Below are positions 28,616 to 36,475 of a DNA stretch of 64,000 bases, piece after piece. Source of the stretch: Rhodanobacter thiooxydans (GTDB lineage Bacteria > Pseudomonadota > Gammaproteobacteria > Xanthomonadales > Rhodanobacteraceae). The stretch is from the NCBI RefSeq assembly GCF_030291135.1, contig NZ_CP127409.1, positions 2,542,001-2,606,000 on the forward strand. Reading direction: 5' to 3'. The position numbers were made by a program, and so were the translations under genes. The notes beneath the pieces were generated by a model. It saw nothing but the letters and a program-made list of their open reading frames with translations, did no database searches and had not been told where the DNA came from. Position 1 is the first letter of the stretch. Each line of letters begins with the position of its first letter.

Positions 28616-30268
28616 GTGAAGCGATTGCTCCTGTGCGCCCTGATCATGTCTGCCTGCGCCGCGGCGCAGGCCTCCGATACACCGACCTTCAGCACCGAAC
28701 GACTGTCCGCCGAAGTGAAGACGCTGGCCTCGGACGCGTTCGAGGGCCGTGGCCCGGCCACGCCGGCCGAGGCGAAGACCATCGACTACGTGGTGGCGCA
28801 GATGAAGGCCGCGGGCCTGCAGCCCGGCGGCGACCTCAAGGACGGCAAGCGCAGCTGGACCCAGGCGGTGCCGCTGCTGCGCAGCGAGATCGTCGGTGTG
28901 CCGAAGCTCTCGCTCACCCTCGGCGACAGCCACGAAGCATTGACCCAGGGCGAGCAGATCGCGGTGCGCGCGCCGATGGACGGCTCCACCTCGGTGGCGA
29001 TCGCCAACGCGCCGCTGGTGTTCGTCGGCTACGGCGTCGAGGCGCCGGAGCGGCACTGGGACGACTTCAAGGGCGTCGACCTGCACGGCAAGATCGCGGT
29101 GGTGCTGATCAACGACCCGGATTTCGAGACCGGCGTGGGCGACTTCGGCGGCAAGGCGATGACCTACTACGGCCGCTGGACCTACAAGTACGAGGAAGCC
29201 GCGCGCAAGGGCGCGCTGGGCGTGCTGATCGTGCACGAGACCGCACCGGCCTCGTACGGCTGGGCCACGGTGAAGAATTCCAACACCAACACGATGTTCG
29301 ACATCGTGCGCGACCAGCCGTCCGCCGCGCATCCGCAGCTGGAAGCGTGGATCCAGCGCGAGCTGGCGGTGGCGATGTTCAAGCACGCCGGGCTGGACTT
29401 CGACGCGCTGAAGAAACAGGCGCAGACGCGCGCGTTCAAGCCGGTGACGCTGAAGGGCGAGAGCCTGTCGGCCAGCTTCAAGGTCAACAAGAGCGTGATC
29501 ACCTCGCACAACATCGTCGGCCGCATCGAGGGCAGCAAGCACCCGGAGCAAACGGTGATCTACAGCGCGCACTGGGACCACCTCGGCGTCGGTGCGCCCG
29601 ACGCCAGGGGTGATCGCATCTACAACGGCGCCGTCGACAACGCCACCGGCACCGCCGCGCTGATCGAACTCGGCCGCGCCTTCGCGCAGGGGCCGCGCCC
29701 GGAGCGCTCGATGGTGTTCCTCAACGTCACCGCCGAGGAGAAGGGCCTGCTCGGCTCCGAGTACTACGCCGCCAACCCGCTGTACCCGCTGGCCACCACC
29801 GTGGGCGTGATCAACATGGACGCGCTCGACCCGCACGGCCCGGCGCGCAACTTCACCATCTCCGGCAGCGCGAAGCTCGGCCTGCTGGACGACCTGATCG
29901 CCGACGCGAAGCAGTACGGCATGAGCTACACCGCGGACCCGAAACCGGAAGCCGGCTACTTCTTCCGCTCCGATCATTTCTCGTTCGCCAAGCGCGGTGT
30001 GCCGGCGGTGTCGTTCGGCTCCGGCAATGACTGGGTCGACGGTGGCATCAAGGCCGGCAAGGCGGCGGAAGACGACTACACCGCCAGGCGCTACCACCAG
30101 CCCGGCGACGAGTGGCAGGCCAGCTGGCCGTTCACCGGCATGGCGCGCGACCTGCAGTTGCTCTACACCGTCGGCCACGACCTGGCGAACTCCAACCAGT
30201 GGCCGGACTGGAGCAAGGACTCCGAGTTCCGCGGCATCCGCGACGCCAGCGCCGCCGACCGCAAGTAA
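28616..30268 (+). CDS. Secreted M28-family metallopeptidase with PA domain
   Basis: The 550-residue precursor uses a GTG start and a Sec signal (MKRLLLCALIMSACAAAQAS). Residues ~110-240 form a PA-type insert (VFVGYGVEAPERHWDDFKGV). The di-zinc aminopeptidase core follows: YSAHWDHLG (His, Asp), GAVDNATGTA (Asp), TAEEKGLLGSEYYA (catalytic and metal Glu), NMDALDPHG (Asp) and the final His in FRSDHFSFAKRG. Such enzymes release N-terminal residues from peptides in the periplasm or outside. It is followed by a MITE-like repeat. Confidence 0.92.
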   Translation: MKRLLLCALIMSACAAAQASDTPTFSTERLSAEVKTLASDAFEGRGPATPAEAKTIDYVVAQMKAAGLQPGGDLKDGKRSWTQAVPLLRSEIVGVPKLSLTLGDSHEALTQGEQIAVRAPMDGSTSVAIANAPLVFVGYGVEAPERHWDDFKGVDLHGKIAVVLINDPDFETGVGDFGGKAMTYYGRWTYKYEEAARKGALGVLIVHETAPASYGWATVKNSNTNTMFDIVRDQPSAAHPQLEAWIQRELAVAMFKHAGLDFDALKKQAQTRAFKPVTLKGESLSASFKVNKSVITSHNIVGRIEGSKHPEQTVIYSAHWDHLGVGAPDARGDRIYNGAVDNATGTAALIELGRAFAQGPRPERSMVFLNVTAEEKGLLGSEYYAANPLYPLATTVGVINMDALDPHGPARNFTISGSAKLGLLDDLIADAKQYGMSYTADPKPEAGYFFRSDHFSFAKRGVPAVSFGSGNDWVDGGIKAGKAAEDDYTARRYHQPGDEWQASWPFTGMARDLQLLYTVGHDLANSNQWPDWSKDSEFRGIRDASAADRK

Positions 30269-30288
30269 GCCACACTGTCGATGTGCTC

Positions 30289-30415
30289 CCTCCCCTGCTT
30301 GCAGGGGAGGGTTGGGGTGGGGTCGGCTCTTGATCTTCTTCGCTACCCTGAGCAACCCCCTCCTGACCTCCCCCCTGCGACCGAAGGAAGTCCCTTCTGG
30401 GGCAAGCAGGGGAGG
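30289..30415. repeat. MITE-like palindromic element, intergenic copy
   Basis: A 127-bp element bounded by perfect 14-bp inverted ends: CCTCCCCTGCTTGC (30289-30302) and GCAAGCAGGGGAGG (30402-30415). The left end continues as a hairpin (CTCCCCTGC/GCAGGGGAG) and then GGTTGGGGTGGGG. It has the same plan as 639-760. It lies 20 bases after the M28 peptidase stop and 8 bases before the convergent esterase stop, where it could act as a two-way terminator. Confidence 0.8.
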
Positions 30416-30423
30416 AATCATTG

Positions 30424-31404
30424 TCAGTGCCGGCCGTAGGCCCAGCGCAGGAACAGCGGCAGCATCCGCTGCCATGACGCCTGGTTGTGCACGCCACCCT
30501 GCAACAGGAACAGCGAGGCATCCGCCCTGCGCGACGGATGTCCCGCGTAATCCAGGTTGATCGAATAACCGAGCTGCCTCAGGCCACGGGCACGGAAGCC
30601 GTCGGCGCCGCGATAGCCCTGCAGCAAATCCTGCACGTCGTCGACGGCATCGTTGACACCGTCGCCATCGCGATCATCGGTTTCCTCCGCCGTACCCACC
30701 GCGAACCACATGCGCAAACCGGCGCGCTTGTGGCCGTGATCGACCATCGCCTGCGCCAGCCGCGTGTGCTGCACCGCGGTGGCGCTAGTGCGATCCGCGG
30801 CCAGCCAGAACGAGGGCGAGAATGCGCCGACCTGGCCGAACACCTCGGGGTACTGCCAGCCCAGGTTGAACGCGTTCAACGCACCGAGCGACCAGCCCAG
30901 TATCGTGCGCCCGCGCGCGGACCGGCGCGTGCGGTAGTGCGCGTCCACGTACGGCACCAGCGCGGTGGCGACCCAGGCGGAATAGTCCTGCGCACGGGTG
31001 CCGATCGGGCCGATCCGCGAACCGCCGACCAGGCTGCGTGCCGTGGCGCGATCGGACAGGCCGTAGCCGCTGGCGCGGTCGTCGAGCATGCGGATCGCCA
31101 CCACGATCACCGGCTCGATCGCCTTGTCCCGATACAGTTGCGCCAGCGTCGCTTGCAGGCCCACCGCTGCCATGTCCTGGCCATCATTCGCGTACAGCAC
31201 CGGATAGCGGCGGCCGGATGCCTGCGCGTAGCCCGGCGGCAGATAGACGGCCAGCTTGATCCGCTGCGGCGCGAACGCCGATGCATCGAGCTGCAGTTGC
31301 ACCGGTTCGTTGGCGGCGACGGCCTCCGAAGCGAAGGCGGGCGCGCCACCGGCAAGCAGCAGCACGCCGGGCAGCAGCCACGACAGGAGCGTGCGGCGAC
31401 TCAT
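30424..31404 (-). CDS. Secreted esterase (alpha/beta hydrolase, esterase-D type)
   Basis: The 326-residue precursor runs from the ATG at 31404 with a Sec signal (LLSWLLPGVLLLAGGAPAFA). The fold resembles the Fes/esterase-D family: LAVYLPPGYAQASGRRYPVL, YANDGQD, then the nucleophile elbow TILGWSLGALNAF and a C-terminal His in LQGGVHNQASW. Its start lies 5 bases after the alpha-glucosidase stop, so it belongs to the same leftward operon under the ATGAATACGTATGCA operator. A role in removing acyl groups from glycans is plausible (inference). Confidence 0.82.
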   Translation of the reverse strand: MSRRTLLSWLLPGVLLLAGGAPAFASEAVAANEPVQLQLDASAFAPQRIKLAVYLPPGYAQASGRRYPVLYANDGQDMAAVGLQATLAQLYRDKAIEPVIVVAIRMLDDRASGYGLSDRATARSLVGGSRIGPIGTRAQDYSAWVATALVPYVDAHYRTRRSARGRTILGWSLGALNAFNLGWQYPEVFGQVGAFSPSFWLAADRTSATAVQHTRLAQAMVDHGHKRAGLRMWFAVGTAEETDDRDGDGVNDAVDDVQDLLQGYRGADGFRARGLRQLGYSINLDYAGHPSRRADASLFLLQGGVHNQASWQRMLPLFLRWAYGRH

Positions 31405-31409
31405 CGTCG

Positions 31410-33032
31410 TCACGCCACGCCAGCGAACCATGCGCCGTAGCCAGGCAATCGCAAGCGGCCGCCGTCGAAACGGCCGCTCGTCAGGCCGTGGCCATCCAGC
31501 GGTTGCGACGTGCCGAGCGCTGCCGGCAGGTCGACCTCGACGGCGGAGCCAGCCAGGTTGAACACCACCAGCACGGTCTGCCCGTCCAGGTGGCGGGTGA
31601 ACGCCAGCACCGGCTCGGCGGTGTCGATGAACGCGATGTCGCCCCAGCGCAGCGCGGGTTGCGACTGGCGCCAGTGCATGAAGCGGCGGAAGCCGTTCAG
31701 CACCGAATGCGGGTCGGCTTCCTGCCGGCTCACCGCCAGCGCGTGATGCTCCGCCGGCACCGGCAGCCACGGCAGGCCGCCGCTGAAGCCGGCCTGCGCA
31801 TCGGCGTCGTTCCACGGCATCGGCGTACGGCAACCGTCGCGGCCCTTGAACTGCGGCCAGAACGCGATGCCGTAGGGATCCTGCAGCGCCTCGTACGGCA
31901 ACACGGCCTCGGTCAGGCCCAGTTCCTCGCCCTGGTAGACGCAGACCGAGCCGCGCAGCGAACAGACCATCGCGGTGAGCAGGTTGGCCAGCGGCGCCGA
32001 CGGGTGGCCGCGGCCCCAGCGCGTCAGCACGCGCTCGACGTCGTGGTTGGAGATCGCCCAGCACGGCCAGCCGTCGGTCATCTGCGCTTCCAGCGCCTGC
32101 ACCGTGCCGCGGATGTGTGCCGCGCTGAAATCGTCGGTGAGCAGCTCGAAGCTGTAGCCCATGTGCAGGCGGCCGGGGCGGGTGTATTCGGCCATCGTCG
32201 CCAGCGAATCCTCCGAGGAGATCTCGCCCAGCGTGGCCGCGCCCGGGTAGCGATCCATCAGTGCGCGCAGCTCGCCGAGGAAGGCCAGGTTCTCCGGCCG
32301 GGTGTTGTTGTAATAGTGGTACTGGAACGCGTAGGGGTTGTCCGGGCTGAAGCCGCGACCCGTGCGCTTGTCCTTCGGCTTGGGCGGGTTGTCGCGCAGC
32401 TCGCGGTCGTGGAAGCAGAAGTTGATCGCATCCAGGCGGAAGCCGTCCACGCCCTTGTCCAGCCAGAAGCGCACGCTGTCGAGGATCGCCGCGCGCACGT
32501 CGGGGTGGTAGAAATTCAGGTCCGGCTGCGAGGTCAGGAAGTTGTGCAGGTAGTACTGGCCACGGCGCGGCTCCCACTGCCACGCGCTGCCCCCGAACAG
32601 CGACAGCCAGTTGTTCGGCGCGCTGCCGTCGTCCTTCGCGTCGGCCCACACGTACCAGTCGGCCTTCGGATTGTCGCGGCTCTCGCGGCTTTCGTGGAAC
32701 CACGCATGCTCGGCCGAGGTGTGGCTGAGCACCTGGTCGATCATCACCTTCAGGCCCAGCTTGTGCGCCTTCGCCAGCAGCGCGTCGAAATCGGCGAGCG
32801 TGCCGAACAGCGGGTCGACGTCGCGGTAGTCGGCGATGTCATAGCCGAAGTCGGCCATCGGCGACTTGAAGAACGGCGCGATCCAGATCGCGTCCACGCC
32901 GAGGCTGGCCACGTAGTCGAGCCGCTCGATGATGCCCGGCAGGTCGCCCACGCCATCGCCATCGGTGTCCAGGAAACTGCGCGGATAGATCTGGTAGGTG
33001 ACGGCGCCGCGCCACCAGGGTGCATCGGTCAT
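31410..33032 (-). CDS. GH13 alpha-glucosidase
   Basis: The 540-residue enzyme has no signal peptide, so it is probably cytoplasmic. It starts MTDAPWWRGAVTYQIYPRSF at the ATG at 33032. GH13 motifs: VLSHTSAEHAWF (region I), GFRLDAINF with the nucleophile Asp (II), ATLGEISSED with the acid/base Glu (III) and ISNHDVERV (IV). The pattern fits bacterial exo-alpha-glucosidases that degrade maltose and short maltodextrins. The frame continues upstream to 33134, but that stretch holds promoter DNA. It is transcribed divergently from the TonB receptor. Confidence 0.92.
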   Translation of the reverse strand: MTDAPWWRGAVTYQIYPRSFLDTDGDGVGDLPGIIERLDYVASLGVDAIWIAPFFKSPMADFGYDIADYRDVDPLFGTLADFDALLAKAHKLGLKVMIDQVLSHTSAEHAWFHESRESRDNPKADWYVWADAKDDGSAPNNWLSLFGGSAWQWEPRRGQYYLHNFLTSQPDLNFYHPDVRAAILDSVRFWLDKGVDGFRLDAINFCFHDRELRDNPPKPKDKRTGRGFSPDNPYAFQYHYYNNTRPENLAFLGELRALMDRYPGAATLGEISSEDSLATMAEYTRPGRLHMGYSFELLTDDFSAAHIRGTVQALEAQMTDGWPCWAISNHDVERVLTRWGRGHPSAPLANLLTAMVCSLRGSVCVYQGEELGLTEAVLPYEALQDPYGIAFWPQFKGRDGCRTPMPWNDADAQAGFSGGLPWLPVPAEHHALAVSRQEADPHSVLNGFRRFMHWRQSQPALRWGDIAFIDTAEPVLAFTRHLDGQTVLVVFNLAGSAVEVDLPAALGTSQPLDGHGLTSGRFDGGRLRLPGYGAWFAGVA

Positions 33033-33130
33033 TTGAACGGTTCCCCACGACATGATGCGGGCGCGTTCCATCGCCCGTCGTTGAATGCGGGCCAGCTTAG
33101 CCGTAGCCCCGCCGCCACCAGCACGGGTGT

Positions 33131-33146
33131 GCATACGTATTCATTC
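33131..33146 (-). promoter_or_regulatory. Operator copy 1 (alpha-glucosidase side)
   Basis: On the minus strand this reads AATGAATACGTATGCA, containing the 15-mer ATGAATACGTATGCA around the palindromic core ATACGTAT. It lies about 100 bases before the alpha-glucosidase start. The same 15-mer in the same relative orientation precedes the TonB receptor and the six-hairpin glycosidase. LacI-family operators typically have such a CG-centred palindrome. Confidence 0.7.
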
Positions 33147-33272
33147 GTGCTGCAGCTGCGGCATGCCGCGCCTGCGGGGTGCCTCGTCCGCGTGCATACG
33201 TCCCGAGTGGATGTCAAGCCGCACCGCGGCTCGCGCTGGCATGGCCCGTTTCCTACATGCCTCATGCTGCAG

Positions 33273-33293
33273 TGCCATAAACGTTCGATGGCA
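33273..33293. promoter_or_regulatory. Second palindrome in the divergent control region
   Basis: TGCCAT (33273-33278) and ATGGCA (33288-33293) are exact inverted arms around a 9-base spacer containing AACGTT. It sits between operator copies 1 and 2, 6 bases from copy 2. It could bind a different regulator, or be chance. Confidence 0.35.
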
Positions 33294-33299
33294 CCCGGC

Positions 33300-33314
33300 A
33301 TGAATACGTATGCA
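33300..33314 (+). promoter_or_regulatory. Operator copy 2 (TonB receptor side)
   Basis: ATGAATACGTATGCA, identical to the copies at 33131-33146 (reverse) and 45909-45923. It is followed after 28 bases by CTACCATGC (33343-33351), and the same 15-mer/28-base/CTACCATGC arrangement recurs at 45909-45960. TACCAT within that sequence may be the -10 region. Confidence 0.72.
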
Positions 33315-33463
33315 GGAAATGCTTCGCTGCGGAAACGCCGGCCTACCATGCGATCACGCCGCCGAAAACCTCGGCAGCGCACCTGCCGACGGTCGTCGCC
33401 GACGAAAGCGCGGGGAACCCAATTATCGAATTCGACGGCGACACACCTTTGTGGGAGGGGAAC

Positions 33464-36361
33464 ATGGTTCTGAAACATAACGTGCTGGCAATGGCGATCG
33501 CCTCGGTTTGCCTTGGCATGTGCGCCACGGCCTATGCCGGGACTGCACCGTCAGCCAGCCAGCAGCAGAGCACGCAAGATCAGGCCCAGCCGTCAACGAC
33601 CGACAAGGCGGACAAGAACGCCAAGGACGCCGACGGCAAGCGCAAGGCGCAGAAGCTGCAGGCCGTGGAAGTGAACGGCTTCGTCAGCAGCATCGAGAAC
33701 TCCACCGCACTCAAGCGCAACTCCAGCACCATCGTCGAGGCGGTGTCGGCCGAACAGGTCGGCAAGCTGCCCGGCGTGTCCATCGCCGACACCCTCGGCC
33801 GCCTGCCCGGCCTGGCCGTGCAGACCGTCAGCGGCCGTCCGCAGGTGCTGACCATCCACGGCCTGGGCCCGGACTTCTCCACCGCGCTGGTCAACGGCGG
33901 CCAGCAGGTCTCGACGTCCAACAACCGTGACGTGCAGTTCGACCAGTACCCGTCGAGCTGGTTCGACAACGTGGTGGTGCACCTGACCCCGGAGGCCTCG
34001 CTGATCGGCCAGGGCCTGGCCGGCACCGTCGACATGCACACCATCCGCCCGCTGGAAAAGAACGGTCCGGAAGCCGCGCTGAATGCCCACTACATCTGGA
34101 ACGACGCGTCCCAGCTGTCCAGCGGCCCCGGCGTCAGCGACAAGGGCTACAACCTCAACGGCGTGTGGGTGAACCAGTTCGCCGACCACACCCTGGGCGT
34201 CACCCTGGGCTTGGACATGGAATCCAACCCCTCGCAGATCCAGCACCAGGCACCATGGGGCTACCCAAGCGACAACAACGGCAACGCGGTGATCGGCGGT
34301 GCGAAGAACTACGGCATCTCCGACACCATGAAGCGCCGCGGCGTGCTGGCCACCGTGCAGTGGCAGCCGACCGAGTGGTACACCGGCACCGTCGACATGA
34401 CCTACGACAACTTCAAGGAAGTGCAGCAGGCCAAGGGCATGGAGTTCCCGCTGTGGTGGAGCTCCGCGCAGCTGCAGCCGGGTAGCACGGTGCAGAACGG
34501 CATGGACGTCGCCGGCACCTACGGCAACGTCAAGCCGGTGATCCGCAACGACTACAACAGCACCAGCGCCCGGGTCTACAACTTCAACTGGGACAACAAG
34601 TTCACCATCAACGAGAACTGGACGGCCGACCTCGACGCGAACTACTCGCGCGCCACCCGCCGCGACATCAACCTCGAGAGCTACTCCGGCACCGGCTTCG
34701 CCTCCAACGGCGCCACCGACACGCTCGGCTTCGTCGAGCGCAACGACGGGCTGCTCTACGTCAACCCGTCGCTGGACTACACCAACGGCGTGGTGCTGAC
34801 CGACCCGCAGGGCTGGGGCGGCGGCAACGACGTGGTGCAGGCCGGCTTCATCAACGCGCCGCACACCGTGGACTACCTGGCCAACCTGCGCCTAAGCGTG
34901 GAACGCAGCTTCTCCAGCGGTCCGTTCTCCAGCATGGAGTTCGGCGTGGCGCACAGCACCCGCGACAAGACCTACCACATCGACCAGAGCTTCCTGACCC
35001 TGGGCGGTGGCACCATCAGCGGTGGCAGCGCAGTCACCACGGCACCGTTCAGCGGCACGTCGTGCTCCCCGCTGGCGTGGATGGGCGTGAGCCAGCAGCT
35101 CTGCTACAACCCGTTCGACCTGATCAACAACGGTACCCTGCAGCAGGTGCCGACCTTCGGCTCGTCGCTGTCGATGCCGCCGAACTGGAAGGTGCGCGAG
35201 AAGACGTTCACCCCGTTCGTGCAGTTCAACCTCGACACCTACCTGGGCGGCGTCAGCCTGCGCGGCAACTTCGGCGTGCAGGCACAGCACACCTCGCAGC
35301 GCGCCATCGGTGAACGCGTGGCGCCGGGCAGCGCGATCACCGGCAACGCGATCACGTTGCTGCCGGTGGTGGGCAGCACCAGCTACAACAAGTACCTGCC
35401 AAGCGCCAACCTGATCTTCGGCTTCACCGACAATGACGACCTGCGCGTCAGCGCCGCCCGCACCCTGGCCCGTCCGCGCATGGACCAGATGAACGCCAGC
35501 CTCGGGGTGAGCGGCAACATCACGCATCTGTCGTCGACCGACCCGAACCAGGCCTACTTCAGCGCGTCCGGCGGCAACGCCAAGCTCAAGCCGACCATGG
35601 CCGACAACTACAACGTCAGCTACGAGCACTACTTCTCCGGCGGCAACGGCTACCAGTGCAACTCCAACGACGCGAAAAACTCCGACCTGTGCCGCAGCGG
35701 CGGTGGCTACTTCGCGCTGTCGGGCTACTACCTGAAGCTGAGCGACTACATCAACCCGAACGCCGCCTACCTGTATGACTTCAGCTCGTTCCTGCCGTTC
35801 GGCCTGACGCCGGCGCAGCAGGCCCAGCTGGGCACCACCCAGGGTACCGTCTCCGGCCCGACCAACGACGGCCATGGCTACGTGAAGGGCGCCCAGGTAA
35901 CCCTCAACCTGCCGTTCAACGTGGTCACGCCGGTACTCGACGGCTTCGGCACGATCCTCACCGGCAACCGCACCAAGAGCTCGCTGGTGTTCGCCGGCAA
36001 TCCCGATCCGATCACCGTGCCGGGCCTGTCGAAGTGGGTCGCCAACGCCACGCTGTACTACCAGCACAGCGGCTTCGAGGCGCGCATCAGCGACAGCTAC
36101 CGTTCCAGCTTCCTGGGCGAGGTGTCGGGCATCAGCGCTTCCCGCATCGAGCAGACCATCCAGGGTGGCAGCAGCTACGACGCCCAGATCAGCTACGGCT
36201 TCGACAGCGGCAGCCTGAAGGGCCTGACCTTCATCGTGCAGGGCTCCAACCTGTCCAACAAGAAGTTCATCACGTTCCAGAACAACGACCCCCGCCAGGT
36301 ACTGACGTGGGAGCGTTACGGCCGTCGCTACGATATCGGCGTGTCGTACAAGTTCCAGTAA
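33464..36361 (+). CDS. TonB-dependent outer-membrane receptor (maltodextrin-type)
   Basis: The 965-residue precursor has a signal peptide (AMAIASVCLGMCATAYAG), a Gln/Lys-rich linker, a TonB-box-like segment (LQAVEVNGF) and a plug domain (AEQVGKLPGVSIADTLGRLP, LTIHGLGPDFSTALVNGGQQ). A long beta-barrel ends YDIGVSYKFQ. Receptors of this subtype import oligosaccharides across the outer membrane in xanthomonads and Caulobacter. The ATG at 33464 follows GGGAGGGG. It lies downstream of operator copy 2 and ends in a strong terminator, so downstream genes may depend on read-through or their own promoter. A maltodextrin ligand is inferred from the neighbouring enzymes. Confidence 0.92.
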   Translation: MVLKHNVLAMAIASVCLGMCATAYAGTAPSASQQQSTQDQAQPSTTDKADKNAKDADGKRKAQKLQAVEVNGFVSSIENSTALKRNSSTIVEAVSAEQVGKLPGVSIADTLGRLPGLAVQTVSGRPQVLTIHGLGPDFSTALVNGGQQVSTSNNRDVQFDQYPSSWFDNVVVHLTPEASLIGQGLAGTVDMHTIRPLEKNGPEAALNAHYIWNDASQLSSGPGVSDKGYNLNGVWVNQFADHTLGVTLGLDMESNPSQIQHQAPWGYPSDNNGNAVIGGAKNYGISDTMKRRGVLATVQWQPTEWYTGTVDMTYDNFKEVQQAKGMEFPLWWSSAQLQPGSTVQNGMDVAGTYGNVKPVIRNDYNSTSARVYNFNWDNKFTINENWTADLDANYSRATRRDINLESYSGTGFASNGATDTLGFVERNDGLLYVNPSLDYTNGVVLTDPQGWGGGNDVVQAGFINAPHTVDYLANLRLSVERSFSSGPFSSMEFGVAHSTRDKTYHIDQSFLTLGGGTISGGSAVTTAPFSGTSCSPLAWMGVSQQLCYNPFDLINNGTLQQVPTFGSSLSMPPNWKVREKTFTPFVQFNLDTYLGGVSLRGNFGVQAQHTSQRAIGERVAPGSAITGNAITLLPVVGSTSYNKYLPSANLIFGFTDNDDLRVSAARTLARPRMDQMNASLGVSGNITHLSSTDPNQAYFSASGGNAKLKPTMADNYNVSYEHYFSGGNGYQCNSNDAKNSDLCRSGGGYFALSGYYLKLSDYINPNAAYLYDFSSFLPFGLTPAQQAQLGTTQGTVSGPTNDGHGYVKGAQVTLNLPFNVVTPVLDGFGTILTGNRTKSSLVFAGNPDPITVPGLSKWVANATLYYQHSGFEARISDSYRSSFLGEVSGISASRIEQTIQGGSSYDAQISYGFDSGSLKGLTFIVQGSNLSNKKFITFQNNDPRQVLTWERYGRRYDIGVSYKFQ

Positions 36362-36385
36362 GTCGTATTGACGTACCTCCCCATG

Positions 36386-36422
36386 AAGCCCCGCTGCGTA
36401 CTTTTCAGCGGGGCTTTTTTTT
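36386..36422 (+). terminator. Strong Rho-independent terminator after the TonB receptor
   Basis: AAGCCCCGCTG (36386-36396) and CAGCGGGGCTT (36406-36416) form an 11-bp stem with a 9-base loop, followed by an uninterrupted run of T to 36422. It should reduce expression of the halogenase and amylase genes relative to the receptor. Confidence 0.92.
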
Positions 36423-36475
36423 CATGACCCGCGCCGCTGCAACGACGGCGGCGCGGCAACCAGGACGGCATCCCG

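Noticed and set aside
30424..32703. Esterase frame extended to 759 codons through the alpha-glucosidase
   Set aside because: The extension is out of frame with the GH13 motifs; the esterase has its own ATG and signal peptide at 31404.
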